DNA from: Streptomyces sp. GSL17-111
GTDB lineage: Bacteria > Actinomycetota > Actinomycetes > Streptomycetales > Streptomycetaceae
Length of the DNA: 64,000 nt
Reading direction: 5' to 3'
NCBI RefSeq assembly: GCF_037911585.1
Contig: NZ_JBAJNS010000001.1
Coordinates: forward strand, 2,846,001 to 2,910,000
Shown here piece by piece: positions 41,796 to 54,306 of the stretch. Every line of letters starts with the position of its first letter. The stretch's first letter is position 1. Under the pieces are notes generated by a model. That model saw only the letters and a list, made by a program, of their open reading frames with translations, was not told where the DNA came from and did not search any database. Made by a program: the position numbers and the translations under genes.

Positions 41796-42926
41796 GTGAA
41801 GATCCGGGTAGAGCGCGATGTCCTGGCGGAGGCGGTGGCGTGGGCGGCGAAGAGCCTTCCGGCCCGTCCGCCGGTGCCGGTCCTCGCCGGCCTGCTGCTG
41901 AAGACCGAGGAGGGGCTCCTCAGCCTGTCGGGGTTCGACTACGAGGTCTCCGCACGCGTCTCGGTCGAGGCCGACGTGGAGGAGGAAGGCACCGTCCTCG
42001 TCTCCGGCAAGCTGCTGGCCGACATCTGCCGCTCCCTGCCCAACCGCCCGGTGGAGATCTCCACAGACGGTGTACGGGTCACGGTGCTCTGCGGCTCCTC
42101 CCGCTTCACCCTCCACACCCTGCCGGTGGAGGAGTACCCGTCGCTGCCGCAGATGCCGTCGGCGACGGGCACCGTCCCCGGCGAGGTCTTCGCCGCCGCC
42201 GTCTCCCAGGTGGCCATCGCCGCCGGCCGTGACGACACCCTCCCGGTCCTCACCGGGGTGCGCATCGAGATCGAGGGCGACACCGTCACCCTGGCCTCGA
42301 CCGACCGCTACCGCTTCGCCGTCCGCGAGTTCCTGTGGAAGCCGGAGACGCCGGACGCGTCGGCCGTCGCGCTGGTGCCCGCGAAGACGCTGCTGGACAC
42401 CGCGAAGTCGCTCAGCAGCGGGGACCAGGTGACGCTGGCCCTGTCCGGCTCCGGTGCGGGCGAGGGTCTGATCGGTTTCGAGGGCGCGGGCCGTCGGACG
42501 ACGACCCGGCTGCTGGAGGGGGACCTCCCGAAGTACCGCACGCTGTTCCCCACGGAGTTCAACTCGGTGGCGACGATCGTGACGGCGCCGTTCGTCGAGG
42601 CCGTCAAGCGCGTGGCGCTGGTCGCCGAGCGGAACACGCCGGTCCGGCTGAGCTTCGAGCAGGGAGTGCTCACTCTCGAGGCCGGTTCCAGCGACGACGC
42701 ACAGGCTGTGGAGCGGGTGGACTGCACGCTGGAGGGCGACGACATCTCCATCGCGTTCAACCCCGGCTTCCTGCTGGAGGGCCTGAGCGCGATCGACTCC
42801 CCCGTCGCCCAGCTGTCCTTCACGACGTCCACGAAGCCGGCGCTGCTCGGTGGCCGGCCGGCCGTGGACGCGGAGGCGGACGACGCGTACAAGTACCTGA
42901 TCATGCCGGTGCGGCTCAGCGGCTGA
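41796..42926 (+). CDS. dnaN: DNA polymerase III beta sliding clamp
   Basis: A 376-residue clamp, the standard streptomycete length, beginning VKIRVERDVLAEAVAWAAKS. Three similar domains are visible: the second starts at PGEVFAAAVSQVAIAAGRDD, and the third at PFVEAVKRVALVAERN. It ends with YKYLIMPVRLSG, the family C-terminus. The dimeric ring holds polymerase on DNA. The GTG at 41796 has AGGAGG upstream, just at the edge of oriC. It is followed by gnd at 148 nt. Confidence 0.97.
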   Translation: MKIRVERDVLAEAVAWAAKSLPARPPVPVLAGLLLKTEEGLLSLSGFDYEVSARVSVEADVEEEGTVLVSGKLLADICRSLPNRPVEISTDGVRVTVLCGSSRFTLHTLPVEEYPSLPQMPSATGTVPGEVFAAAVSQVAIAAGRDDTLPVLTGVRIEIEGDTVTLASTDRYRFAVREFLWKPETPDASAVALVPAKTLLDTAKSLSSGDQVTLALSGSGAGEGLIGFEGAGRRTTTRLLEGDLPKYRTLFPTEFNSVATIVTAPFVEAVKRVALVAERNTPVRLSFEQGVLTLEAGSSDDAQAVERVDCTLEGDDISIAFNPGFLLEGLSAIDSPVAQLSFTTSTKPALLGGRPAVDAEADDAYKYLIMPVRLSG

Positions 42927-43074
42927 GCCCGTCGCGGACCACCCCCGCACCCGGCGGCCGGGCAGGGCTCCGGGCGTAGGCTCGGAGCCGGACGGGCGTG
43001 TCCCGGCACGCTCGTGTCCGGCACACCGCACCGTGCCTGTACCCGCAGCGAGAAACGTCAAGGAGAGCCCACAG

Positions 43075-44007
43075 ATGGAGCTCGGTCTCATCGGCCTCGG
43101 CAAGATGGGCGGCAACATGCGCGAGCGCATGCGCCGTGCCGGCCACACCGTCATCGGATACGACCGGAACCCCGAGCTGGCCGACGTCCACAGCCTGCGA
43201 GAGCTGGTGGACGCCCTGCCGGGCCCGCGCGTGGTGTGGGTGATGGTCCCCGCCGGGGAGCCCACCCAGGCGACGATCGACGAACTCGGGCAGCTCCTCT
43301 CCCCCGGTGACGTCGTCGTGGACGGCGGCAACTCCCGGTGGACCGACGACGAGAAGCACGCCGCCGAGCTGGCCGAGCGCGGCATCGGGTTCGTGGACTG
43401 CGGCGTCTCCGGGGGCGTGTGGGGCCTGGAGAACGGCTACGCCCTCATGTACGGCGGCTCCGCCGAGGACGTGGCGAAGGTCCAGCCCGCCTTCGACGCG
43501 CTCAAGCCCGAGGGCGAGTTCGGTTCGGTGCACGCGGGCAAGGTCGGCGCCGGGCACTTCGCCAAGATGGTCCACAACGGCATCGAGTACGCCATGATGC
43601 AGGCCTTCGCCGAGGGCTGGGAGCTGCTGGAGGCCGTCGACTCGGTGACGGACGTCCGGGAGGTCTTCCGCTCCTGGCAGCAGGGCACCGTGATCCGCTC
43701 CTGGCTGCTGGACCTGGCCGTGAACGCGCTCGACGACGACCAGCACCTGGGGCGGCTGCGCGGCTTCGCGCAGGACTCCGGTGAGGGCCGGTGGACGGTC
43801 GAGGCCGCCATCGACCACGCCGTGCCGCTGCCGGCCATCACGGCCTCGCTGTTCGCCCGCTTCGCCTCGCGTCAGGACGACTCGCCGCAGATGAAGATGA
43901 TCGCCGCGCTGCGCAACCAGTTCGGTGGTCACGCGGTCACCTCGAAGAGCGATCACCTGGGGGCCGACGCACCGGGTGCCGACGTCACTCCGCCCGTCGG
44001 TGGCTGA
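43075..44007 (+). CDS. gnd: 6-phosphogluconate dehydrogenase, decarboxylating (short type)
   Basis: A 310-residue enzyme of the short, NAD-preferring class (about 300 residues versus 470 in the classical form). The NAD-binding GLIGLGKMGGNM is at residues 3-14, DGGNSRWTDD is the substrate loop, and GHFAKMVHNGIEYAMMQAFAEGW holds the catalytic Lys and Asn (quoted segment: AKMVHNGIEYAMMQ). It makes ribulose 5-phosphate in the pentose phosphate pathway. The gene regularly lies between dnaN and recF in streptomycetes. The ribosome site AAGGAG is clear. Confidence 0.95.
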   Translation: MELGLIGLGKMGGNMRERMRRAGHTVIGYDRNPELADVHSLRELVDALPGPRVVWVMVPAGEPTQATIDELGQLLSPGDVVVDGGNSRWTDDEKHAAELAERGIGFVDCGVSGGVWGLENGYALMYGGSAEDVAKVQPAFDALKPEGEFGSVHAGKVGAGHFAKMVHNGIEYAMMQAFAEGWELLEAVDSVTDVREVFRSWQQGTVIRSWLLDLAVNALDDDQHLGRLRGFAQDSGEGRWTVEAAIDHAVPLPAITASLFARFASRQDDSPQMKMIAALRNQFGGHAVTSKSDHLGADAPGADVTPPVGG

Positions 44008-44022
44008 TCCGGCACCCGGCTG

Positions 44023-45138
44023 ATGCACGTCGCACACCTCTCCCTCGCAGACTTCCGTTCCTACCCCCGGGCCGAGGTCGCTCTCGGCCCGGGGACGACG
44101 GCGTTCGTCGGGCCGAACGGGCAGGGCAAGACCAACCTCGTCGAGGCGATCGGTTATCTCGCCACCCTCGGCAGTCACCGGGTCGCCTCGGACGCACCGC
44201 TGGTGCGCATGGGGGCGGACCGGGCGGTCGTCCGGGCCTCGGTGGTGCAGGGGGAGCGACAGCAGCTCGTCGAGCTGGAGATCAACCCGGGGCGCGCGAA
44301 CCGGGCTCGTCTGAACCGGTCCTCGCAGGTACGCCCGCGCGACGTGCTGGGCATCGTGCGGACGGTGCTGTTCGCCCCGGAGGATCTGAGCCTCGTCAAG
44401 GGCGACCCGGGGGAGCGCCGCCGCTTCCTGGACGAGCTGGTCACGGCCCGGTCCCCCCGCATGGCTGGGGTGCGGTCGGACTACGACCGCGTCCTCAAGC
44501 AGCGCAACACACTGCTGAAGTCCGCGGCCATGGCCCGTCGGCACGGGGGTCGGTCGCTGGACCTGTCGACCCTGGACGTGTGGGACCAGCACCTGGCCCG
44601 CGTCGGTGCGGAGCTGCTGGCGCAGCGGTTCGCGCTCGTGGCGGACCTGGAGCCGCTGGCGGACAAGGCCTACGAGGAACTGGCTCCCGGCGGCGGGCCG
44701 TTGGCGCTGGAGTACCGCTGCCCGGTGGCCGAGGGCTCGCGGGAGGAGCTGTACGAGCGGCTGCTGGTGGCGCTGGGGGAGGCCCGGCGGCAGGAGATCG
44801 AGCGCGGCGTGACTCTGGTGGGCCCGCACCGGGACGACCTGCTGCTTCAGCTGGGCCGGATGCCCGCCAAGGGGTACGCCAGCCACGGGGAGTCGTGGTC
44901 CTACGCGCTCGCACTGCGGCTGGCGTCCTACGACCTGCTGCGGGCGGAGGGGAACGAGCCGGTGCTCGTGCTGGACGACGTCTTCGCCGAGCTGGACGCC
45001 CGACGGCGGGAGCGGCTGGCGGCGCTGGTGGCCCCGGCGGAACAGGTCCTGGTGACGGCGGCCGTGGATGACGACGTGCCGGCCGCCCTCGCGGGGGCCC
45101 GGTTCACCGTGGCCGACGGTGAGGTGACCCCGGCATGA
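44023..45138 (+). CDS. recF: DNA replication and repair protein RecF
   Basis: A 371-residue SMC-like ATPase. Walker A is GPNGQGKTN (~residues 30-38); the opening [20 protein letters not shown] is typical. The ABC-type signature and Walker B appear as [15 protein letters not shown] and [13 protein letters not shown]. RecF loads RecA at gaps with RecO and RecR. It overlaps the dciA start by ATGA. The ATG at 44023 lacks a strong ribosome site and may depend on translation from gnd 15 nt upstream. Confidence 0.95.
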   Translation: MHVAHLSLADFRSYPRAEVALGPGTTAFVGPNGQGKTNLVEAIGYLATLGSHRVASDAPLVRMGADRAVVRASVVQGERQQLVELEINPGRANRARLNRSSQVRPRDVLGIVRTVLFAPEDLSLVKGDPGERRRFLDELVTARSPRMAGVRSDYDRVLKQRNTLLKSAAMARRHGGRSLDLSTLDVWDQHLARVGAELLAQRFALVADLEPLADKAYEELAPGGGPLALEYRCPVAEGSREELYERLLVALGEARRQEIERGVTLVGPHRDDLLLQLGRMPAKGYASHGESWSYALALRLASYDLLRAEGNEPVLVLDDVFAELDARRRERLAALVAPAEQVLVTAAVDDDVPAALAGARFTVADGEVTPA

Positions 45139-45698
45139 GCGACTCCGGTCCGCACGAGGGTCGGCTTCCCGACGCCGACTCCGCGTCGCCCGAGGATGGC
45201 GCCGGCGGCGCACCTGAGGCGCCGACGCCCCCGGTCTCCGGTGTCGATCTGGCCCGGGTTGCGCTGCGGGCGGCCAAGGAGCAGGCGCGCGCACGCGGGG
45301 AGGCCCAGGGGCAGGGCCGCCCGGTCCGGCGTGGCGGTCTGCGGTCGGGTGCGCGTCGGGACGGTCGGGACCCGCTGCCCCTGGGGGCGGCGATCGAGCG
45401 GCTGAAGACCGAGCGAGGGTGGGAGATGCCCATCGCGGTGGGCGGCGTGATGGGGCGGTGGGATCACATCGTCGGGGAGAAGAACGCCGAGCACTGTCGG
45501 CCGGAGCGGTACGACGAGGAGAGCCGGGTGCTGCACGTGCGCTGTGACTCCACCGCGTGGGCCACGGAGCTGCGCCGCCTCGCCCCGCAGCTCGTGCGTC
45601 GGCTCAACGAGGACCTGGGGCAGGGCACGGTCACCCTCATCAAGGTCCTCGGTCCCGGCGGTCCCGGTCCGCGTCACGGGCCGCTGCGGGTCCGTTGA
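45135..45698 (+). CDS. dciA: DciA-family (DUF721) helicase-loading protein
   Basis: A 187-residue protein. The N-terminal ~90 residues are disordered and basic; the DUF721 domain covers ~95-175 with [35 protein letters not shown] and LIKVLGPGG. DciA proteins are the ancestral loaders of DnaB in bacteria without DnaC or DnaI, and interact with DnaB and DnaA-related steps. In actinobacteria it sits between recF and gyrB, as here. The 4-nt overlap with recF ensures linked translation. The symbol follows the family; the molecular role in this organism is inferred. Confidence 0.88.
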   Translation: MSDSGPHEGRLPDADSASPEDGAGGAPEAPTPPVSGVDLARVALRAAKEQARARGEAQGQGRPVRRGGLRSGARRDGRDPLPLGAAIERLKTERGWEMPIAVGGVMGRWDHIVGEKNAEHCRPERYDEESRVLHVRCDSTAWATELRRLAPQLVRRLNEDLGQGTVTLIKVLGPGGPGPRHGPLRVR

Positions 45699-45716
45699 GC
45701 AGCGTTCCGCCGCCAT

Positions 45717-45730
45717 GTTTCACGTGAAAC
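45717..45730. other. parS partition site
   Basis: Exact GTTTCACGTGAAAC 18 nt after the dciA stop, the rightmost copy found in the window and the only one right of oriC. Confidence 0.9.
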
Positions 45731-48081
<2,351 letters not shown>

Positions 48082-48135
48082 GTCGGTCCGCCACCGCAGG
48101 CACCCATGGCCGCCAGAAAGGGACTTTGAACACCA

Positions 48136-50808
<2,673 letters not shown>

Positions 50809-50811
50809 GGC

Positions 50812-51438
50812 GTGAGCGGTACCTCGGGCGGGGCGGAGCAGGGCGCGTCCCCTGGTGGCGGCCGCGGGCCCGCCGGTGGTCACGGACGTCACCCCGGTGG
50901 CGCGGGCGAGGGCACGAGCGGCGGCGGGACGCTGACGAGCGCGGCCCAGCCGCACCACCCGCCGCACGCCTACCCGGCGCCCGGGCACGGGCCCGGTGCC
51001 CCGCGCGCGTCCGCCGAAGCGCCGTCGGCCGTGCGGGTCCCCCGGACCGGGGCGCGCACCGTGCCCCGGACGCGCAAGGCGCGGCTGCGGGTGGCCAAGG
51101 CGGACCCGTGGTCGGTGATGAAGGTCAGCTTCCTGCTGTCCATCGCGCTGGGGATCTGCACGATCGTGGCGGTGGCCGTCCTGTGGATGGTCATGGACGC
51201 GATGGGCGTCTTCTCCACCCTGGGGAAGACGATCGCCGACGCGACGGCCTCGCCGGACGGCTCCGGGTTCGACCTGGAGGAGATGCTGTCGCTGCCGCGC
51301 GTGCTGCTGTTCACGGGCGTCATCGCGGCCATCGACGTGGTGCTGGCGACGGCTCTGGCGACGCTGGGGGCCTTCGTCTACAACCTGTCGGCCGGATTCG
51401 TGGGCGGTGTGGAGCTGACCCTCGCGGAGGACGAGTAA
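50812..51438 (+). CDS. DUF3566 membrane protein
   Basis: A 208-residue protein. The first ~95 residues are Gly/Pro/His-rich and disordered. DUF3566 follows, with KADPWSVMKVSFLLSIALGI before the first membrane segment (IALGICTIVAVAVLWMVMDAM), a short outer loop, and a second segment (FTGVIAAIDVVLATALATLGA). It ends at ELTLAEDE. The family is restricted to actinobacteria and is regularly downstream of gyrA. The function is unknown; a link to growth or division is only a guess. GAGGAG precedes the GTG, which is 4 nt after the gyrA stop. Confidence 0.85.
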   Translation: MSGTSGGAEQGASPGGGRGPAGGHGRHPGGAGEGTSGGGTLTSAAQPHHPPHAYPAPGHGPGAPRASAEAPSAVRVPRTGARTVPRTRKARLRVAKADPWSVMKVSFLLSIALGICTIVAVAVLWMVMDAMGVFSTLGKTIADATASPDGSGFDLEEMLSLPRVLLFTGVIAAIDVVLATALATLGAFVYNLSAGFVGGVELTLAEDE

Positions 51439-51446
51439 GCGCAGGT

Positions 51447-51478
51447 GGCCGGGCCCGTCCGGCTCAGCGGGCCCGGCC
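51447..51478 (+). terminator. Hairpin after the gyrBA unit
   Basis: Perfect 11-bp arms GGCCGGGCCCG and CGGGCCCGGCC with a 10-nt loop, starting 9 nt after the DUF3566 stop. No T-run. Confidence 0.7.
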
Positions 51479-51490
51479 GCGTAACCGATT

Positions 51491-51518
51491 TTGGGCCGGC
51501 GCGGGAATGCGCTAATCT
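51491..51518 (+). promoter_or_regulatory. Likely tRNA-Ile promoter
   Basis: TTGGGC (51491-51496), a 16-nt spacer and TAATCT (51513-51518), ending 14 nt before the mature tRNA 5' end. Confidence 0.6.
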
Positions 51519-51531
51519 TTCCGTGCAGCGC

Positions 51532-51605
51532 GGGGCTATAGCTCAGACGGTTAGAGCGCTTCCCTGATAAGGAAGAGGCCACAGGTTCAAGTCCTGTTAG
51601 CCCCA
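51532..51605 (+). tRNA. tRNA-Ile (GAT anticodon)
   Basis: A 74-nt cloverleaf. The acceptor stem GGGGCTA pairs fully with TAGCCCC, the anticodon stem CTTCC/GGAAG encloses CTGATAA (anticodon GAT), and the T-arm ACAGG-TTCAAGT-CCTGT is perfect. The genomic bases after the discriminator A are CAG, so CCA is not encoded. Its position after gyrA and the DUF3566 gene is typical of streptomycetes. The following 5.8 kb hold accessory-looking genes. Confidence 0.97.
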
Positions 51606-51627
51606 CAGTGGTAGACCGCAAGGTCAG

Positions 51628-51660
51628 ACGCCCGGAACCTCCTCGGAGGGGCCGGGCGTT
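51628..51660 (+). terminator. tRNA-Ile terminator
   Basis: Nested stems ACGCCCGG/CCGGGCGT and CCTCC/GGAGG 23 nt after the tRNA, ending in TT. Confidence 0.7.
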
Positions 51661-51891
51661 CTACATTGATCTACAGCTCAGAAGCCAACGTGAGTCCAAG
51701 AACGTGACCTCGGATCGCCTGGAGCGCCGGTACGCAGACGGATCGGTCTACTCGCTGTGGATTCCACGGCACGTTCGGTAGAGTGCCTGGTGGGGAGACG
51801 GCGCCTGGACCCTACGAGCCGCCGCCGTCTTGAGGCGCAACCCAGACCCGAGCCCGGGTCGGGGTATCGGGAGAGACCCCTTCCCGGAACG

Positions 51892-52064
51892 GACGCCCCC
51901 TGCCGCGATAGTCGGCGGGGGGCGTCTGCGTTGCACAGAGTAGACCGCCCCGACCCGAAGTCGGGCCGGGGCGGCTCGCCCTGGCGCGAACTTGCCAGGG
52001 CGCGGCGGCGCAGTGGAGGCGCATCACACTGCACCGCTCACCGCTGACTCGACCGTCAGCGGTG
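51892..52064. repeat. Array of four stem-loops in a gene-free stretch
   Basis: The stretch 51661-52159 holds no credible gene except at its end. Four hairpins follow one another: 51892-51926 (GACGCCCCC/GGGGGCGTC), 51945-51974 (CCGCCCCG/CGGGGCGG with inner CCCG/CGGG), 51977-52002 (CGCCCTGGC/GCCAGGGCG) and 52039-52064 (CACCGCTGAC/GTCAGCGGTG). They could be a terminator series, a structured RNA, or the remains of a mobile-element control region. 51661-51891 shows nothing I recognise. Confidence 0.6.
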
Positions 52065-52159
52065 GTCCAAGGGGCGAGTCTCGACTCGATACCCCCGCGC
52101 AGAGATCGAAAACTGTCACATCCCAAGGCACTGACTTCGCGCCATGACCACCCAGAGCT

Positions 52160-52432
52160 TTGTCAGGTGTCCGCGCCTACCGACCCCACCCCGACCGGCT
52201 GCTCCAGTGGCGCCGCGAAGTCGGCGCGCGGGTGCGCGACTACCGGATGCTGCGCAACCTCACCCAGGAGGGCCTGGCCGGGCGCCTCGGCGTCGAGCGG
52301 CGCACCATCGTCCGCATCGAGCTCGGCACCACGTCACCGCCCCTCGACCGCATCCTCGCCGTCGCGGCCGCGCTCGACGCGGTACCGGCGGCGCTCATGC
52401 CGGGCTGGCCCGACCACACCTCGAGTGATTGA
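52160..52432 (+). CDS. Short XRE-type HTH protein, possibly truncated
   Basis: A 90-residue reading frame with a clear HTH_3-type domain: ARVRDYRMLRNLTQEGLAGR, then LGVERRTIVRIELGTTSPPL and a closing helix. The only upstream start in this frame is TTG at 52160; an in-frame stop lies at 52145-52147, and there is no ribosome site. The ATG at 52144 belongs to another frame whose translation is low-quality. The gene may therefore be a shortened remnant or have an altered 5' end. DNA binding is inferred from the fold; the targets are unknown. Confidence 0.6.
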   Translation: MSGVRAYRPHPDRLLQWRREVGARVRDYRMLRNLTQEGLAGRLGVERRTIVRIELGTTSPPLDRILAVAAALDAVPAALMPGWPDHTSSD

Positions 52433-52498
52433 CGGGCGCTCAGGTATATACCGTGGCCCGCTCGAAGCCCGCTCGACGACGAGCGCGGCCCGGAAGGT

Positions 52499-52714
52499 TC
52501 ACGAGCCGGGAACGAGGAACCCGCGCCCCTGCACCGGATACCGCCGGTCGCTCGGCCGTACGGCCGCCAGGGCCTCCCCGGTGATGTCCCTGCCCTCGTC
52601 GTCGTGGACCAGCCACTCCCCGGCCGGGTCGCCGTCGTCAACCGCTACGGCCGTGCCGGGGCGGCCGCACAGGTTCAGAAGGCGTGCGAGCTGACGGGCT
52701 CGGAAGGCGTCCAT
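52499..52714 (-). CDS. Small hypothetical protein
   Basis: A 71-residue protein beginning MDAFRARQLARLLNLCGRPG. It has a pattern of alternating hydrophobic residues and a central EWLVHDDEGRDITGEALAAVRP. No family is recognised. It lies 10 nt after the stop of the preceding gene in the same direction, so it is likely the last gene of a minus-strand unit. The coding call rests on this spacing and on an in-frame ATG with GC-rich third positions; the ribosome site is weak. Confidence 0.6.
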   Translation of the reverse strand: MDAFRARQLARLLNLCGRPGTAVAVDDGDPAGEWLVHDDEGRDITGEALAAVRPSDRRYPVQGRGFLVPGS

Positions 52715-52724
52715 GCGGCCTAGC

Positions 52725-53585
52725 CTATGGCCACTCGGGCTTGGGCATGGGCCGGATCGTGCAGGACGGGGCGTGCTGGCAGTTCGCCGCGACCGAGACG
52801 AGCACGTTCTCCGTGGGGTGCCCCCACAGCTCCGCGTCCACCTCGTACCCGGCCTCGGCGATCTTCTCCCGGGTGCGGTCGATGATGACCGGGTCGTAGT
52901 GCGTGGGGTCGTAGCCGGGGTAGTGGTGCACAAAGCTGCCGAGCTGGGTGCAGATGCGGGCGTAGACGGCCGAGTGCAGGAGCAGGGCGTGCCAGCCCTC
53001 ATCCACCACCCGGGACGGCGCCAGGCCGACGCTGGGGTTCTTCGCACAGGCGACGACGAACTTCAGCGCCTCGTCCACGATCCGGCCGGCCATGGTCTCC
53101 GTCACGTCGGGGTTGTCGTTGAGGACGGTGGAACGGATTGAGGCGAACTCCTGCTGCGTCAGCAGGTCACGCAGGGCTGTGCTCATGCTTCTACCTCCGT
53201 TGTGATGATGGAACCCGCCGACCAGGCGGGGAGTCGGGCGGCACCCGGGGCAGGCCATCGGGAACCAGAAGGACACTGCGCCGTACCAGCGGACCCGTTG
53301 CGGAGGCACGTCCACCGCGCTGTCGTCCAGGTCGGCGCCGCAGTGGATGCAGGCGTCGCCACGCAACTGCTCGTCGGCCAAGCCCTTGCGACTGTGCCGC
53401 TCGTACGGCGGGCCCTGCGGCGGCGGACCGCCGGCCGCGGTGCGCACTGCGAACCAGGTCTGGTTCAGCGCCACTCTCTCGTCGCACAGGCCGCCGATGT
53501 GGCTGCACTTCGGGCAGTCGCGGGCGTGCCTGATCCAGTCGCCCCACGCCGCGTCTGCCAAGAGCTGGTCGGCCGTCAGCGTCAT
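52725..53585 (-). CDS. Zinc-ribbon plus WH/HH-domain protein with internal start
   Basis: A single open frame of 286 residues from an ATG that overlaps the previous stop by ATGA. The first ~130 residues carry CPKC, GGLC, CIHC and CPGC, likely zinc ligands. From residue ~134 a second domain starts, with DEGWHALLLHSAVYARICTQ and GSFVHHYPGYD, a WH..L..S..Y..C..G..HH.P pattern shared with glycine-rich-domain (DUF1399-like) proteins. The internal ATG at 53186 (MSTALRD) has a perfect GGAGG ribosome site, so a 153-residue form of the second domain is also likely made. No function is known for either domain. Confidence 0.65.
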   Translation of the reverse strand: MTLTADQLLADAAWGDWIRHARDCPKCSHIGGLCDERVALNQTWFAVRTAAGGPPPQGPPYERHSRKGLADEQLRGDACIHCGADLDDSAVDVPPQRVRWYGAVSFWFPMACPGCRPTPRLVGGFHHHNGGRSMSTALRDLLTQQEFASIRSTVLNDNPDVTETMAGRIVDEALKFVVACAKNPSVGLAPSRVVDEGWHALLLHSAVYARICTQLGSFVHHYPGYDPTHYDPVIIDRTREKIAEAGYEVDAELWGHPTENVLVSVAANCQHAPSCTIRPMPKPEWP

Positions 53586-54145
53586 CGGATCAAGACCTCG
53601 GCCCGGCCCGGGCCGGGCGTGAGCCGAGGGGCGCAGTCCGGGCAGGCGTACACCGCCCGATCGGGCCCCGAGCTCATGGACTCCCAGCGCACTGGCACCG
53701 GCGCCCGAGTCGTGCGCTGACAACGGGTGCACAGCGCCGCCGCCGCGGGAACCCCGACGAGCCGCTCGGCCGCGACGGCGACGGCCTGCTGCAACAGGGC
53801 TCCGTCCGTCAGGTAACGGCTGGAGTTGGGTGGAATGAGCCAGTGCACCACACCGTCCACCGCGTTGAGCGACGGAACCTCGACGCTCGTGCCGACCGAG
53901 CACAGATGCCCCTCTGGGATGCGCGGCCACGCGGATACGGTCGCCGGAGGGACGAGCCAGCACCAGATACGGCTCGCATCGTCCGTGTACACACAGCCGG
54001 TGGCATGGCCAAGCTGCTCCAGCGCCAGCCACGCAATGTCGGCTGAGACGCGTACCGCATCCCAGTACACCCCCGCCCGCTGCTCCGTGGAGTCGCGGCC
54101 GGGCGGTGGGGACCAAGGCTGAGGAGGACTGGTGGGAGTCTGCAC
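53582..54145 (-). CDS. Hypothetical protein with C-terminal zinc ribbon
   Basis: A 187-residue protein that I do not recognise by family. The N-terminal part contains VYWDAVRVSADIAWLALEQL and the middle a WCWLVPPATVSAW segment, repeated loosely as VVHWLIPPNSSRY. The C-terminus has CTRC and CPDC about 35 residues apart, a probable zinc ribbon. It is the first gene of a likely minus-strand operon, joined to the next by ATGA. GAGGG lies 6 nt before the GTG start. It is divergent from the XRE-TPR regulator at 54307, which may control it. Confidence 0.7.
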   Translation of the reverse strand: MQTPTSPPQPWSPPPGRDSTEQRAGVYWDAVRVSADIAWLALEQLGHATGCVYTDDASRIWCWLVPPATVSAWPRIPEGHLCSVGTSVEVPSLNAVDGVVHWLIPPNSSRYLTDGALLQQAVAVAAERLVGVPAAAALCTRCQRTTRAPVPVRWESMSSGPDRAVYACPDCAPRLTPGPGRAEVLIR

Positions 54146-54306
54146 TGTATCCCTCGGCTCACGTTGGGTGACTACCTGTACTAGGAGCCTCGTCCGCCAG
54201 CGGCATTCCCGGGATGCCCAGCGGGAGTTACCGCCTCGGTAATACAGTCGTTGAACGTTGCGGAACGGGGATGCCCCGTGCCTAAGATCGCCAGGAAGTT
54301 GGCCCC

